From positions 3,720,001 through 3,784,000 of the forward strand of contig BSYQ01000001.1 in the NCBI GenBank assembly GCA_030272585.1: a stretch of 64,000 nucleotides of DNA, read 5' to 3'. Below, piece after piece: positions 31,790-44,500 of the stretch; the first letter of the stretch is position 1; every line of letters begins with the position of its first letter. The stretch is from Bryopsis sp. KO-2023. Taxonomy: Eukaryota; Chlorophyta; Ulvophyceae; Bryopsidales; Bryopsidaceae. The translations under genes and the position numbers were made by a program. Below the pieces are notes generated by a model. That model worked only from the letters and a program-made list of their open reading frames with translations. It searched no databases and was not told where the DNA came from.

Positions 31790-33380
31790 ATGTCAAATCC
31801 AGCCGAGGCATCCACCGGGCGCAGACCATTTGAAAATACCAACAATCCAGATGGGGGTCGGAGGAGATTCGTTCTCGATGAAAACTTCAAGAGGTAATAC
31901 ACTGTTCGCTCTGCCATGTTTTTTTGTTTGTTTTTTCAGTTTTTGTTTTCCTTCTTTTCTTTTCGTCATAACCGTTTTCCAGAATTTGCTGCCCCCATGG
32001 AGGGAAATCCTTCGATGGATTCCATCAACATTGTCGAGACGGTCGACACAAAATAAAGAAGCAAACCTTCATCCTGCAATTCCATCCACCACCGCCATTT
32101 TTTTTCGTTTTTTAATGTTTTTTTCGCCGACCCACTGACCGTTTTCAAATTCCAAACAATGCTCATGCCAGTCGGGTGTGTGTGGTTTCCCCCTGTGTGT
32201 AACAATGGAATTTGACAGCGATTCAGGTCTGACTTGCCACCATATCTATCGGAAAACGAAGCCATAGCCTCCACTTGCGACATGTTTTTGGAAGTGGAGG
32301 GGGAAGAGTTCCCAGTGAATTCGTCAGTCATACTCATTCATTCAAAAGTGCTGGGTGCGAAAATTGTGGAAGCCCAAAAAGAATTGGGAGAGAGCGCCTC
32401 CGGGCCGTTGGTTGCATGCCTACCCAGGGAAACACGGAAGGATGTGCTGCTGCTGCTGGATTTCATGTACGGCCGGAGAATCAAAGTCGACACTGTGAGT
32501 TATGCGATGACTGACATTGGATCGATGGCTTTCCATCAACATCGTGGTATTTTTTAATCGACATATTGAAAACTCAATGACCATATCATCTCAGTTTCGT
32601 TCATGTCGACTTGCCACAGGTCTGTCTGTGTGTCGCTTTCGTTTTTTTCGATCAAAAATTGAGAACAGTCTGGTGCCTTCAACAATTGTAAAAAAGCTTG
32701 GCGTGATCTTTGTTCGTTTTTTTTTTTTTTCTCTACCTCTTGCACAGCTGGAAGAGGCGGGGGTCCTGGCCCACTTCTCGCACAAATACAAAATCGCTTT
32801 CCCGATCCCCCTGTGCGAACAGAAACTCTGTCAAGAATTGCCCAACATGCATGTCGCAGGGATTCACCATGATTCGAGGGCCGACGCGACCATCGCCAAA
32901 ACCCCACCAGAATCTAAACCCGAATACAGTCTCGGAAAATGGCTGAGGTATGCGGAACATCTGGGGATGAAGCAATTTCAGCACATGTGTGAATTCGCCA
33001 TTTTGACCATATTTCTCTCGGACACCATGAGGGATGGTGGAGCGATGGAGGCTGTCATGTCGGATTTGGTTGATAAGCACAGGGTCAAAGCCAGGACGTT
33101 GGCGAGGGTCGGCTGTGGGATGGGCAGCTGGGTTCGAAGCTTGACGAGAACGTGGTGGTGTAGGAGTTGCGGGGGGGAGGAAGGGATCGCCCATGATGTT
33201 AAATGTCTGGGGTGTGGGCGGAGCTGCGAACAAGACATCGAGCAGTTCGGCCCGTTGCCTGGAGGGAATGTCACGGACATGATAAGGGAGGATAAATCGG
33301 ATGTGTTAGATTTGTTCGCGAAAATGGATCGGGATGCGGGAGGGGGTGGTTCTAACGGTGGGGAAGGTTCTAGCACCTAG
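31790..33380 (+). CDS. BTB/POZ-domain protein with C-terminal Cys-rich segment
   Basis: Exons 31790-31893, 32227-32494 and 32748-33380 give 334 aa (phases 2 and 0). The start MSNPAEASTGRRP lies in good context. Residues about 49-125 form a BTB/POZ domain (DMFLEVEGEEFPVNSS, VILIHSKVLGAKI, LLLLDFMYGRRI). BTB domains dimerise and often act as CUL3 adaptors, so substrate-receptor function is a reasonable inference. After a helical middle region (YSLGKWLRYAEHLGMKQF), two CxxC pairs (CRSCGG, CLGCGRSC) form a possible small zinc ribbon near residue 270-290. The tail is acidic and Gly-rich. I treat 31894-32226 as one intron; an open Cys/His-rich stretch inside it did not fit splice phases. No named BTB subfamily was recognised. 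Confidence 0.78.
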
Positions 33381-34224
33381 CGAGCTAAGAAAAGACGGGA
33401 AAAAAACGGTAGCCGGGATATTGACAGGGAATCTGGACAGGATTCGGCCCCTTGTGGGACATCGAGGGGTTTCTGTATCGATTTGTGGAGGAGAGATATT
33501 TTGTTTTCCATTTGATAAGTAGGTTAATTTTGGGGTCCTGGAGAGATGGTTATAGAATCTGCCTTTGTGGGCAGGAGAGCTTTGGAATTTGGAAAAAAAA
33601 AATGTATATGTGGGGGGTGTGAATGGATAGACTCTTTCGACAATCGATGTCATGAACCCCTGCAGATGTCCCTTTCTGCATTCCATTCAGACAAGAGCTT
33701 CAAGATGTTGACGATTTCGGTTGTCAGTGGATCTCCAAAATTTTACCAAGAATTTAGATAAGAAACACAACGCCCACTAGCGAATTTACCCCAACCAATT
33801 TTATATCAACATCAGACCACAGCGGTGTCGTGGATCGTGCACAAGGATGTAGCACTTCATTTTTTACGTTGATTTGAATTGAATCATTGGCGCAGAATTG
33901 AGCAGTTTTCTCACTCGGGATGTGGAACGCACCACAACCCAACCCACCAGAGTGTCAACCCCAAGTATTTAAATTTATATTGTTGGGTTGGAGGCGGCCG
34001 TGGAGTTTTGAGGAAAGCGATACATCTTTGGGAAAAAAAAGCAACCCCACGAGAAAAGTCCAAATGTCGCAAACTGGGGAGAAGCAGGAACGATGCATCG
34101 TATGTAAAGATGCCATCTGAGGATCCATCGGTGTTTTAGCACACAACCTGCACAGTGTAACGGCTGTGGCTGGAGGATTTCAGCGCAGGAACGCCAGTGC
34201 AGTGTTATCGACGGTCAAACTCCG
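33381..34224. other. Intergenic region upstream of the ABCA gene
   Basis: No gene was recognised. It is AT-rich with short A-runs. The final 100 bp before 34225 probably form the 5' UTR of the transporter gene. Confidence 0.45.
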
Positions 34225-37044
34225 ATGCCATCCAAGGATGGGCCGCCACCGTGGGGGTCCTTTTCTCGACAATTCTGCGCTTTGTGCAGAAAGAACGGAT
34301 TGATCAGATTGCACGCTTGGAAAGCAAACGTTCTTCAGATCGTGCAGTCTATCTTCTTCGTGGTGTTGATATGGGGGACGGATCGAGCAATAACCAACTC
34401 CAACGAGCGCCTGGAGGCGCTCAGGGACGTCGCTCATCCAGAGCCCTCGCAAGTCGGAACCATCCCCGACTGTGCCGAAAGCATGTTTCTCAGAAAGGAT
34501 GCGCAGTGCAAGACCTTCGTTTACAGTCCAAATGACAACCCCACTGTTGCTCAAATCGTGAGTATGGTGATGGACAGCAACGTCCCACAAATTGAGGATC
34601 AGAAGGTGCAAGGGTTTGCCAACATGGCGGAAGTGGACGACTATCTCCTCGCTAACCAAAACTCGGTTTTGGCGGCCGTTCATTTCTTCACCGAAAACGA
34701 AAAGATGATGGACTTCATCATCCAGACAAACACAACGGTGAAGTTTTTCAAGGGCCACTTTGAGCACCCCAACACATACATCCAGCTTCCACTTCAGCAG
34801 GCGATCGAACGGGAAGTGGCGAAATACATGACTGAGGACACGGAGCTGGGATGGGATGTGAGTTTAACACAATTCGCACATCCAGCATCGCACTCCAACT
34901 CCATAATGTCGTCCATTGCTCCAACCTTCCTATTGGCGTCAGCAATGTTCAACTTCGTGATTCTCCTCAACAACTTGGTTTACGAGAAGGAATCGGGGGT
35001 CAGGCAAGCTCTACGCAACATGGGGCTGGTTGATTCGGCGTTCTGGGCCTCATGGCTGATTTCTGAAGTGTTAACCGCGGCAATTCACACTGGGTTGGTG
35101 GTTGGAGTTGGACTGCTGCTCAGCATGCCTATCTTCGCTCGAAACAGCATTTCACTTGTGATTCTTTTGGTCTTCACTGCTGATTTAGCTTTGATGTCGA
35201 TCGCCTTTCTCGTTTCGGTGTTTTTGAAAGAGGCAGGGTCAGCTGTCCCTGCAGGATTTTCTTTGTTCGTTGTGGCGTGGATCATGCAAATGTCCATTTC
35301 ATCAGGGTTCCCATATGCCGCCAGCTTCAGCTCGAATTCCCGCTTAGCATTTAATTGCGTACCATGGACGCTGCTGTCGAAAGGCTTCAAGGACCTGGCG
35401 ACGGCCTCAGGGCCTAGCTATACTGGGATTTCTTGGGATAACAGGTCGGGATATTGTCAAAGCAGCCACCCTTCCCCAGCCATCCAGGAGAGTCTCGAGT
35501 ATTGGAAAAGAGACTGCGTTGTTCCTTTGGGAGACGTACTCTGGCTGCTGGGGCTTCAGTCTGTTGTTTATTTGATACTGGCGGTGTACCTGGATAACGT
35601 GGTTCCTGATCGGCACGGTGTGAAAAGAAAGCCATGGTACTTCCTCCAACCCCAATACTGGTGGCCTTCCAGAAAAAGGGATCTCGCGGCACTGAGGTGG
35701 GCACTCAGTTGCGCCAAAACTGATTCCTCTGTAAACATTGACGAGGATGTCGAGCAAGAGGTCCAAGTGATGAAAAAAAGATGCGAAAGTCTTTTGAGCG
35801 CCGCCAGCGGATCGACGTCAAAAGATGGGGAGTCACCAACTAGCAGCGATCCGGTGCTGGAGCTCTTCTCTCTCAGAAAAGCGTACAGGAAATCTATGCT
35901 GAGAAGAAATGACTTCGTGGCGGTGCATGGGACATGGCTGGGCGTTCCAGAAGGAGAGTGCTTCTGCCTCCTCGGTCCAAACGGTGCCGGGAAGACGACC
36001 ACCATCAATTGCTTGACTGGAGTTGTGCCTGTGACCAATGGTGATGCGCTGATGTACGGAGAGAGCATCCGCAGCGCTGGCGGCTTGGACCAGATTCGGT
36101 CGCTTATGGGGGTGTGCCCTCAGTTCGACATCCTGTGGGCAAAGCTAACTGGGAGAGAGCACTTGAGGCTCTTTGCTGACATCAAGGGCATCCCCAAAGC
36201 ACAGAGAAATGCCGAGGTCGAGTCGCTGCTCGAGCAAGTCAAACTGACGGAAGCTGGGGATGTGGTGGCCGACGCGTACAGTGGAGGAATGCGGCGAAGG
36301 CTGAGCGTCGCAATAGCTCTCTTAGGAAACCCGAAGGTCGTGTTTCTTGACGAACCCACGACAGGGATGGACCCCATCTCCCGAAGGCATGTGTGGGACT
36401 TGATCGACAAGGCCAAAAAGCATCGGGTCATCGTGCTGACTACGCACTCGATGGAGGAAGCGGACATGCTTGGCGATCGCATTGGTATTATGGCGAGGGG
36501 TCGTCTGCGGTGTTTGGGAAATGGGTTGAGACTCAAAGCACGGTTTGGTTCGGGGTACAGAATGAGTGTGAGCACTCGAGGATCGGGAAAGACTTTCCCC
36601 TTGATCAAAGCCGCCTTCAAGCAGGAAATGGGGGTGGACACGTTCGACGAGTCAGATGCCTACATGCATTTTCTGATTCCAAAGGGAAAGGAGGAAAAGC
36701 TGTCAGCGTTCATGCGTTCTTTGAAAGAGCGTCGATCGGAGCTGAAAATTCAAGACCTGCAGTTGAGCTTGACTCCGTTGGAAGAAGTGTTTCTGAACGT
36801 GGCTAGAATGGCAGAATTGGAGTACGCCAGAGCGCACGGAAAAGTTGAAATGCTGAATATTGCTGAAGAGGGGTGCAGTGTGAGGGTGCCTCTGGGGGCT
36901 GAGACCGTGAAAACACCTGGTGGGTCCACCTATTTCATTCGTTGGGGTCAAGACGAGGAGGGGGCCTTGAAGCTGGTTGATTACTGCATTGCGACGACTT
37001 CAGCACAAAGAAGGGCGTCCTGGGTGAAGCCAATCGTTTACTGA
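34225..37044 (+). CDS. Half-size ABCA-subfamily ABC transporter, intronless
   Basis: One uninterrupted frame of 939 aa, the usual length of plant half-size ABCA proteins (about 930-985). An N-terminal helix (IVQSIFFVVLIWG) is followed by a large non-membrane loop and then a block of five to six membrane helices between about residues 225 and 460. The nucleotide-binding domain has Walker A GPNGAGKTT (from residue 584), a Q-loop (VCPQFD), the ABC signature YSGGMRRRLSVA (from 685), Walker B VVFLDEPTTGMDP (from 705) and the switch His in VLTTHSMEEAD. All catalytic residues are present. The C-terminal tail after the NBD ends with the plant-like block VRVPLGAETV...FIRWGQDEEG. Half transporters of this group dimerise and move lipids or lipid-like substrates. 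The absence of introns is unusual in this window. Confidence 0.94.
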   Translation: MPSKDGPPPWGSFSRQFCALCRKNGLIRLHAWKANVLQIVQSIFFVVLIWGTDRAITNSNERLEALRDVAHPEPSQVGTIPDCAESMFLRKDAQCKTFVYSPNDNPTVAQIVSMVMDSNVPQIEDQKVQGFANMAEVDDYLLANQNSVLAAVHFFTENEKMMDFIIQTNTTVKFFKGHFEHPNTYIQLPLQQAIEREVAKYMTEDTELGWDVSLTQFAHPASHSNSIMSSIAPTFLLASAMFNFVILLNNLVYEKESGVRQALRNMGLVDSAFWASWLISEVLTAAIHTGLVVGVGLLLSMPIFARNSISLVILLVFTADLALMSIAFLVSVFLKEAGSAVPAGFSLFVVAWIMQMSISSGFPYAASFSSNSRLAFNCVPWTLLSKGFKDLATASGPSYTGISWDNRSGYCQSSHPSPAIQESLEYWKRDCVVPLGDVLWLLGLQSVVYLILAVYLDNVVPDRHGVKRKPWYFLQPQYWWPSRKRDLAALRWALSCAKTDSSVNIDEDVEQEVQVMKKRCESLLSAASGSTSKDGESPTSSDPVLELFSLRKAYRKSMLRRNDFVAVHGTWLGVPEGECFCLLGPNGAGKTTTINCLTGVVPVTNGDALMYGESIRSAGGLDQIRSLMGVCPQFDILWAKLTGREHLRLFADIKGIPKAQRNAEVESLLEQVKLTEAGDVVADAYSGGMRRRLSVAIALLGNPKVVFLDEPTTGMDPISRRHVWDLIDKAKKHRVIVLTTHSMEEADMLGDRIGIMARGRLRCLGNGLRLKARFGSGYRMSVSTRGSGKTFPLIKAAFKQEMGVDTFDESDAYMHFLIPKGKEEKLSAFMRSLKERRSELKIQDLQLSLTPLEEVFLNVARMAELEYARAHGKVEMLNIAEEGCSVRVPLGAETVKTPGGSTYFIRWGQDEEGALKLVDYCIATTSAQRRASWVKPIVY

Positions 37045-37428
37045 AGAAAACGAGGGGAGTTTGGAATATTGGGAAACGCCCATGGCAAGCATACAGCTGG
37101 ACAAAGTCTCCGGTCGCTGTGTGTTACTTTTTCTATGAAACTGCTTAGATATTCTGGGACCTTGATGATGGGCTTTGAGATTCACTTGTTGAATATTGCT
37201 TTCCACTTTACAAGCACACAATGAATTTCCACTCAACTCGGTGGGGTGGCCCCAACTCGAACCTCGCCACAGCAACAAATTCACTTTCTATCATAGCGAC
37301 AGAACAACACCCTGGGATCCAATGAATGGATGCAGAACAGGATTATTCTGGGGCGATCTTTGTCGCTTCGTTCACTGAGCTCCAGAAATACAACTATCAA
37401 ATTCCCTTCACAAAACCCCCTGCAGTTG
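37045..37428. other. Short convergent spacer
   Basis: This spacer of 384 bp lies between the ABCA stop and the PNO1 stop. No gene or strong structure was seen; it must hold both 3' UTRs or they overlap. Confidence 0.5.
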
Positions 37429-39749
37429 TCATCTGGACTCTTGCAGCCTCGAACAGATCGACCTCAATTTGCTGTAAACTTTTCCTGCAGGTGATCCCAG
37501 AATTAACTGACAAATCGCATCCCTACACATCCACACAAAAGCATGCCACAAACCTGGTCAGCAACTTGTCAAGAGATCACTCGCCAGAGTTTTTGGAAGT
37601 TTCCATGGATATGTAAACAATAAAAAGAGCACTGGCGAGGAAAGCAGCCTGCATTGCTTTCAAGTCTTATATTTCTGTATGGTGGATCATTCAAACAGTA
37701 AAGGTCGTTCGGAACTCCAAGAAAAGAAAGCATCATTCTTTGTTCATGAACACCAAAATATAGAGAGGATGCACCTTGCAACTCGAATGTTTTGGAAAGA
37801 TCCCAGGATGTGAATCTTCGTATCCGCAATCACCAGACGCGTTCGAGTGCAGTTCTCTATGGTGAATTTCGTCTTGCCCCCCTGTGAATTAGAAATCCAA
37901 TCGACACACATCCATTGCTCATTGAATTCACAGTCATAGACGCATGAATCCATACAACTGTCTAAAACCTTGTTGAGAAGGAAGGGAAGAGCGCAAACTA
38001 TGAGATCATAGACAGTCTTCTTTCGAAATATACATTTTCCTGGGGCAGGGTTGGTTTTGAATTATACGCTGTTTTTGTGGACGTCATTTCTCAGCCCACT
38101 CACTCTGCCGACCATCCTCCCTATGCACCTTGAAACATGTTCCCCGGATAGAGTCTGCAGACGAAAAATCAAAACAAATTCAAAACAACGCACATCGAAT
38201 CAGGGCCAATAATTTTCCAAATTTCTCAAAGAAAAGCAGGAGAGGGTCTTCCACTCAACACAAACACCAAAAAAACAGAGCTCACCCACGATTCCAATTT
38301 GGGCTCTTTTCCGGGGTGGTGGAAATCAAACGAAAACACTTCAGAAGCATTCCTATCAGCTTAATCTCCCCCCCCCCCCAAAAAAAAAGCATTCCAGAAT
38401 CACCCAAGTACATATCCAACATCGATTTTGCAGTCGCCCTCCCCACCTTGACATCTTTGACTTCAAAGCTATCCACGTAGAGGTCATCCAATCTCAGCAG
38501 TGCAATTGCATCTCTAACCTCAAAACCTTTAAAAAATTCGCACCATAATTCAGAAATACAGAGATTCTGCACCAACTTCATAACACAACCCACAAAAAGT
38601 GGATTTACATCACCTGTTAGATTCTCGATACAAACAACATACATGGTTGAAGAAAAGAGGACTGTGCCAATGGAAAAAACAAAATGAGGCCTGACCTTTT
38701 CTCCAACTGATATATCTACGAGTGGAAAACAAACTGGGTAATGGTGATCGCTGATAAGATAGATCTCGTACCCAGCAGGAATGCTTTGACAAAATCAGCA
38801 GCTTTCTGCAACATCCCTTTGTCTTGTGTTGCATTCGTCGTCTTTATCTCCACCTGACATTACCATCAGAAATTTCTCTGAAAAACTGGTTTTGATCCAG
38901 AAAAAACACTCTCATGAGTTTCCAAAAAACAAGGCCATCTTCTCCCCCTCCCCCACGTCTCACAAGGAAAGCAAGCAGCAAACAAAACACACGGACATCT
39001 AGAAATCAACTGTCCACCACATGCTGTACTCGTATCGAAATCAACAAGACAGCAGCAACAAAAAAAGGCACCTTCAGATTCTGCAGATTCATTCTCATGT
39101 CAAGCTTCAGCATCTGTGTCACGGGCTCGTAAATTTCCATCCAATTTGTTTTCAATGGAGCAATCCTGTTACGAGGCACCGCCACCTGAAAAATGCAGCA
39201 TCAGACAATCAACTTTTTTCGAAATCCAGCCTCCGAACAACACATAAACAGAAATTCACTCAACATTCAACCATCAAATCTTCTGCTGATGATCAACGAA
39301 ATGAAGAATTTTGAAAAAAGACAGGATCGAAAAGCAAGCATCAGGGGTTGCAAGTCCATTACACCATAAACTTCCTGTTTGTTTCTTTTTCCGGTGCAGA
39401 TTTTACCCGGAATTCACCTCTGCAAAGATCCTCTCCAGAACAAAAATCCATTGGAATGTTTCATTTATCTTTCCTCTTCCAATATATTGATCACCATGTT
39501 TTCACCTTGCTGGGATTTCCTTTAAAACTGAAACCTTCCATTTTGCATGGCACCTCCTCAGAAAAAAAAGCTTCAATAGCGGCTCACCCTTCTCAGTTCG
39601 AACCCCGCTCCTCCTTGACCTCCTTTCAGCGGAGGGAAACACAGCTTCTCCCCATCCTCTTTCTCGCCACCCTTCTTCACCAACTCCTCCGCGCCGCCGC
39701 CGGTCTGCACCAACGGCTCCCCAGCCTCCGATCGACGAACTTTAGGCAT
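37429..39749 (-). CDS. PNO1: PNO1/Dim2, KH-domain ribosome-assembly factor, 7 exons
   Basis: Minus-strand exons in coding order are 39749-39588, 39185-39072, 38853-38772, 38526-38447, 38154-38104, 37881-37775 and 37522-37429, giving 229 aa. All junction phases agree. Family strings follow in order: VPRNRIAPLKTNWMEIYEPV, the first KH-like part with AADFVKAFLLGFEVRDAIAL, then LRLDDLYVDSFEVKDVK, then the KH core SRCIGRMVGRGGKTKFTIEN, TRTRLVIADTKIHILGSFQN, and the closing LGSPAGKVYSKLRS. The length matches plant PNO1 (about 215-230 aa). PNO1 binds the 3' end of 18S pre-rRNA and positions the NOB1 nuclease in late nuclear and cytosolic pre-40S particles. The first 50 residues are charged and variable. 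The identification is firm because seven separately located exons reproduce the family in order. Confidence 0.95.
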
Positions 39750-41508
39750 GATTCAGCCAAGCAACCCGTAAAACGCACCACCGACACCGATCCTGCGCTT
39801 CAAGGCAAGTAATAAAAAAAAAAGAGCGAGGTGTACTCGAAATTGATGAAGGGTGTGGGAGAACGTACATGGATGTATGAAATCGTACCGCGATCCTTGG
39901 GATGTGGTGGAGGTTCGCCTGGATGTAAAAAACTGCGCTCCCAAGATTTTCTCTCGGTGCACTCTTGTCGATGTGACAGGGGGAGCCTGGTCGACCAATT
40001 GTTTCTGGCAGCTCGGCTGTCGATATCACTTCCCTGTTTTGCCCATAAACGTCGAACCGACCACATGCCTTAGCAGTTTACCCCTCTCGCTTCTCCTTCA
40101 TACTGTATTCACACTCATTCTTCACCAATCGCTGTCGCGAGAAGGAGGGAAGTCGAGGGAGGTGATCTGTTCTCGCCTTCTCTCTTGTTCTTACTCGGCT
40201 CGCCTGGCGAAAAGCGAGAGACGCCCTGGAGGGTAGGTGGATGGAGGGTTGGGGGCGGGGGTATGCTTTTGTCGTCAGTGTGTTAGGTTTTTATTAATCC
40301 TGTCCTGTAAAGCATTCTCCTCCTCACGTTTTTCCGTGGTGGGGGTGAGTCGAGAATTTTACGAGTTGAGGGGCGCGCGCGCGTTAAGTTTTCGCTGCGC
40401 TGGAAGCGTTCAAGCGGGGGGGGAGGCGTAAGCAGGTTGTTGGGACCTCGGCGCCTTTATCCACAGAGAGATTGAGCTTTCACGCCGCACCCCTCTTTAG
40501 GTCGCGCATCTTTACATGGATGATGGGTTTGGGTAACGCCTTTGCACGTGGCAGTACGTGCCGCGTCGTGTTCGTTTGCGGTTTTAGATATTTCGTTCGG
40601 GTACTGGCGCTCGTTGACAGGAGATTTACGCACAAAGGCAGGCTGGGTTCGCGTTATGGACGGTGCGTCGATAACGCGAACAGGCGAAAACCCCGCCACG
40701 TGCTTTTTTTAGGCACTTTTTGGTTTCTCGGTTAACCCTAGACTTGTCTTTTCCACTGCTACGTCCACCGAATTTTGTTTTATTTCTGGTTCTGCGCCGA
40801 AAACGCGAAGTTTTATATATGCAAGGAAATTCACCACGCGCCGCGCCACTGCAACGAAAGAGAGCCGAAAGCAGGAAACCCCTCTCGATTTTCATAATTG
40901 ATCGTACTTTCGGTTCCGTCTGTCAAATTGGCCTTAAGTCATGATGCGGTGTGTTAGTTTCTGGTCCCCACAAGTCTGGCTGTTACAGCACCTGAATTTC
41001 ATCTGAACCACCCCAGAGTTCCCCATCCGCTGCATTACCTCTGGCAAAAACTCTTTAGATCATCAAAGTGAATTTCCACATGGTGGACAAAACGCATTGG
41101 CTTTCAGCCTCAGTGCAATACTTTTGTACCAAAAAAAGCAAATTTATATTTATTGATAGAGGCATGCAAATTCTTTGCTCAATCCTGTGGTGGCAGAATA
41201 ACGCCCGTGTATGGATTATGAATAAGCTGTTTATATTTCAGGCTCATCATCATCTGGGAATAAATGGGCGATAGAAGATCAACAGGTGGTTGAATGCATC
41301 GATCCTGGTTTTGTGTTTTGTTCGTTTCATTGGTTTCTCCATTTTTTCTTCCTTTCTTTCACAGCATTGTGCATGTGTCAGACTTTTGAAAATCGCATGT
41401 ATGGGAAAAACAAAACGACATGTTGGCTTGCGAGATTGTCAACCCCACATATTCACCATTTGCCAATGCTTTGTGTATTGTTTTTCACTTTTTTTTTCCC
41501 TCCTCCAG
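39750..41508. other. Divergent intergenic region, GC-rich core
   Basis: This region separates PNO1 (-) from the coiled-coil gene (+). About 40130-40720 is GC-rich with many CpG dinucleotides and a gcgcgcgcg run at 40374-40383, consistent with a shared promoter zone. One or more 5' exons of the coiled-coil gene must lie here; a segment at 41242-41286 bounded by ag and gt is a candidate but does not match the phase needed at 41509. Confidence 0.45.
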
Positions 41509-44500
41509 AATATATAGCGGACTCATTAGCACGGGGAAGCAGACACGTCAACACTCGCCGGCGATCTGCAGGCCCTCATTCATCCATTTTTCATCAACAG
41601 TCTAAACGGGCAACAGCACAGCAGGATGAGTGGAGGTTAGTCCATCCACATTCATATTTTTCTCTTACATTCAACATGCAGTTTCATTTCTTTTGGCTCA
41701 AAAACTCCTGTGCTGTGGAAGATTCACATCTCCTCGCCCGTACCCCACCAGAGCCGACGAAGTCAAACACAGCGACAGGCCACCCACCCGATCAAGTTTT
41801 GAGAGGAGGTGGAGTGCGATCGACTTTGCCGGAGCTGGGGATCCATCCAAATTAGAGAAAGCCCATCCGCTGAGGGCAATTTCTGCAAACCCCCGCATGC
41901 ATCCAGCTCGGGAATCGGAGGGTCACACAGCCAGGTCGGTTTCCAAGTCTACTGGGATGTACAAATTCCTGAACGGGCAAATTTTGGAAACCAGCACTCG
42001 GGACCGACCGAGGCTGAGTGAAACCCTGCCCTCGAGGGAGGCTCGGCTCCATCACTCGGTATGATGATAGAATTGATAAGAAAATGCATCCCAGGTGCTT
42101 GCCGTCTGTATGTCAGTCCACCACTCACTCTGTCAGACCTACAGTAATATCTGATAACTCAGCTGAGGAAAAAAAAGGGTCAGTGGGTGATGCAGCCCGG
42201 GTTCAACCCATCCTGACGAAAGCTTTGATATGCTGCGCAGAGGGTTAGCAGCAACAGCGAAAATGAGCGATGTCTGTGTGCATTCAGGATCAACCGTCAT
42301 ACCTTCATGATCGGGATCCTGTGGGGTGGATTGAGGAGCGGATGCCTTCTTCACGGACCAAGTCCAGCATGGATCTGCAGAAGGAGCTTTCAGAGACTCA
42401 AGTGGCCCTCAGAGCTAAGGAATGTGAGCTGAGGAGCATGCGCGAAAGGGTGGACCTCTACAAGTGGGTGCACTTCACTCATCTATCCAGACAGACCTTG
42501 AACTTGCAATGAACAAGTGTTGTTAATGGCACAACGCAGACTCAAGAAGAGGTTGAATTTCGTTTACAGGTGGAGGGAGCGCCAGAACCGAACCTCTCAG
42601 CCCATAAAAAACGACAGGGAAGAATCGCTGAGGTGGTTGGCAAGACGGCAATCCGCACCCCCACCTTGTCGAGCGTTAACCCAGCCAGAGTACCTCACGG
42701 AAATGGTGGAAAACGTCCGCAATCAGCTGGCTGCAGACTCGCTCCTCGAAGCTGGGGAAGGCAGGACCCATGATGAGAATTCCATGCCACCCTCGCAATT
42801 CTCGGAGTCTGTGCCTGCGGTGCGCTGCTCCTGCAAGAACCAGAGAAGAGGGCTCAGCATCGATTCCAGGAGTCCTAGGCAGGATTCGAACCCGTTCACT
42901 CGCACCGAGAGTCGAGGGGACAGCGGGAGCTGGAAAATAGGATGCCAGCCTGTGGCTAGGGAGAACTCACTTGAGGAAGAGCTTCAAGTGACGGATCTGG
43001 CCGACGTGCTGCCTGCTGAGAGGGACTTGACCTACGGGGATGGATGGCAACAGGATGCCAGAGCTTTTTTGGAGCGGGGGAATGACAAAACGCATGCGAA
43101 AGAGGAAAAAATTAATTCATCTGGGAAAGTGCACCAGTCTTCATGGATCAACAGCAACTTCCCATCCAATAAGGTGCTTTTTTTTCTGAAACAATTTTTT
43201 TTGCTGGGGCAGATTCCCCCCTCGGATGCTTCGAATGGCAAATCAATCATCTCTAGTTCCTTAGAAACAATTTACATTTTTCGTTGTTTTTCAATCTTTG
43301 TCAGACTTCTACACTCATTTATATTCTGGATCCGTAACTGGCATTCATCATGTTTTTTTTTGACTTGGTTTGCCGGGTTTTTTTTCAGAGTATTAAAGAA
43401 AAACCCCTGCAAGCTCAACCTCAATCAGAAGAGCTCGGTGTTCCTCATTTGGATGTAGAGGGGCGGCGGCGCCCCATCACCAATCATCGATCACGATCCA
43501 ACGAATTCAGAGTCCAATACGAAACGGAGCCTTCGTGGAGGGGAGCTTGCGACGGTCGCACTCACTTTAACGATGTTGCGGTTCAAGCCGACAGTTTTGA
43601 CAGGTCTCCAGAGGAAACCCGACTGGAGCTCGACTGGAAGGTAACTGTTGCTTCTTTGAAAGGCGGAGAACACAGTTTTAAATCTGAGGAAAATTATGTA
43701 TATAAGATGCTAGGCACTTTCACAAGGTATTTCTGCTAGGTTTACTTTATCTTCGATGCAACTGTGGAGGATTCTCTAGAACCGACTATATTGAGCTGGA
43801 TTTTTCTCAAGGCTGGGATAAATCACCTCGTTGTGGATGGCCTTTGTTGGCAAGTTTGCGTAATATAAATTAAACATTCAATCATTCAGACATATATATA
43901 TATATGTACATATTGAAAATTATTTTACACACGGTCAAAGGGCCGAGTGCAGCCCGTTCACAGAAATGTTTTTTAGGCTGTTATATATTTTATTTATTTC
44001 GAATCCCTGTGGTGTGAGCTGGAATCTCCAGTTAATCTCCTGGATTTTTTATTTATGGGGGTTGGGGTTTTCTTGACCAGGCCAAAGTGAAAAAACTGGA
44101 AGCTGAAGTAATGATGGCGGTGTGCAAACATCGTGAAGTGAAGGCCGCAAACGAAAAAATCCAGACATCATGGGAAGAACAGAGGGCCGCCGATCAGAAG
44201 GAAATTTGTGCATTAAGGGAAGATATTGCTAGAAGGGGAGAAATTGAAAATCAACTGAGAGTGGAAGCCGATCGGTGAGTCCGATGCCAGGCATATCACA
44301 TGTTTTCTTCCGAAAATTGTTTTCTGAGGACTGAATCAATTTTTACTGGGTGTTGACAAATGAAACGAACTGAAGCACCACTTTAACAGCAAACAAAAAC
44401 AACCTTCTTCACAATGCCCCCTACCCCCTGACACCGTTTCAACAAAGAAACAAAAGATAGAACAGGGCAGTCCCCAGGTCAGACTCTCTCTCCAGCCCCT

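Noticed and set aside
31982-32060. Possible extra exon with clustered Cys and His in the BTB gene
   Set aside because: It has a good acceptor but no donor that restores the phase needed at 32227. Direct splicing from 31893 to 32227 keeps the frame.
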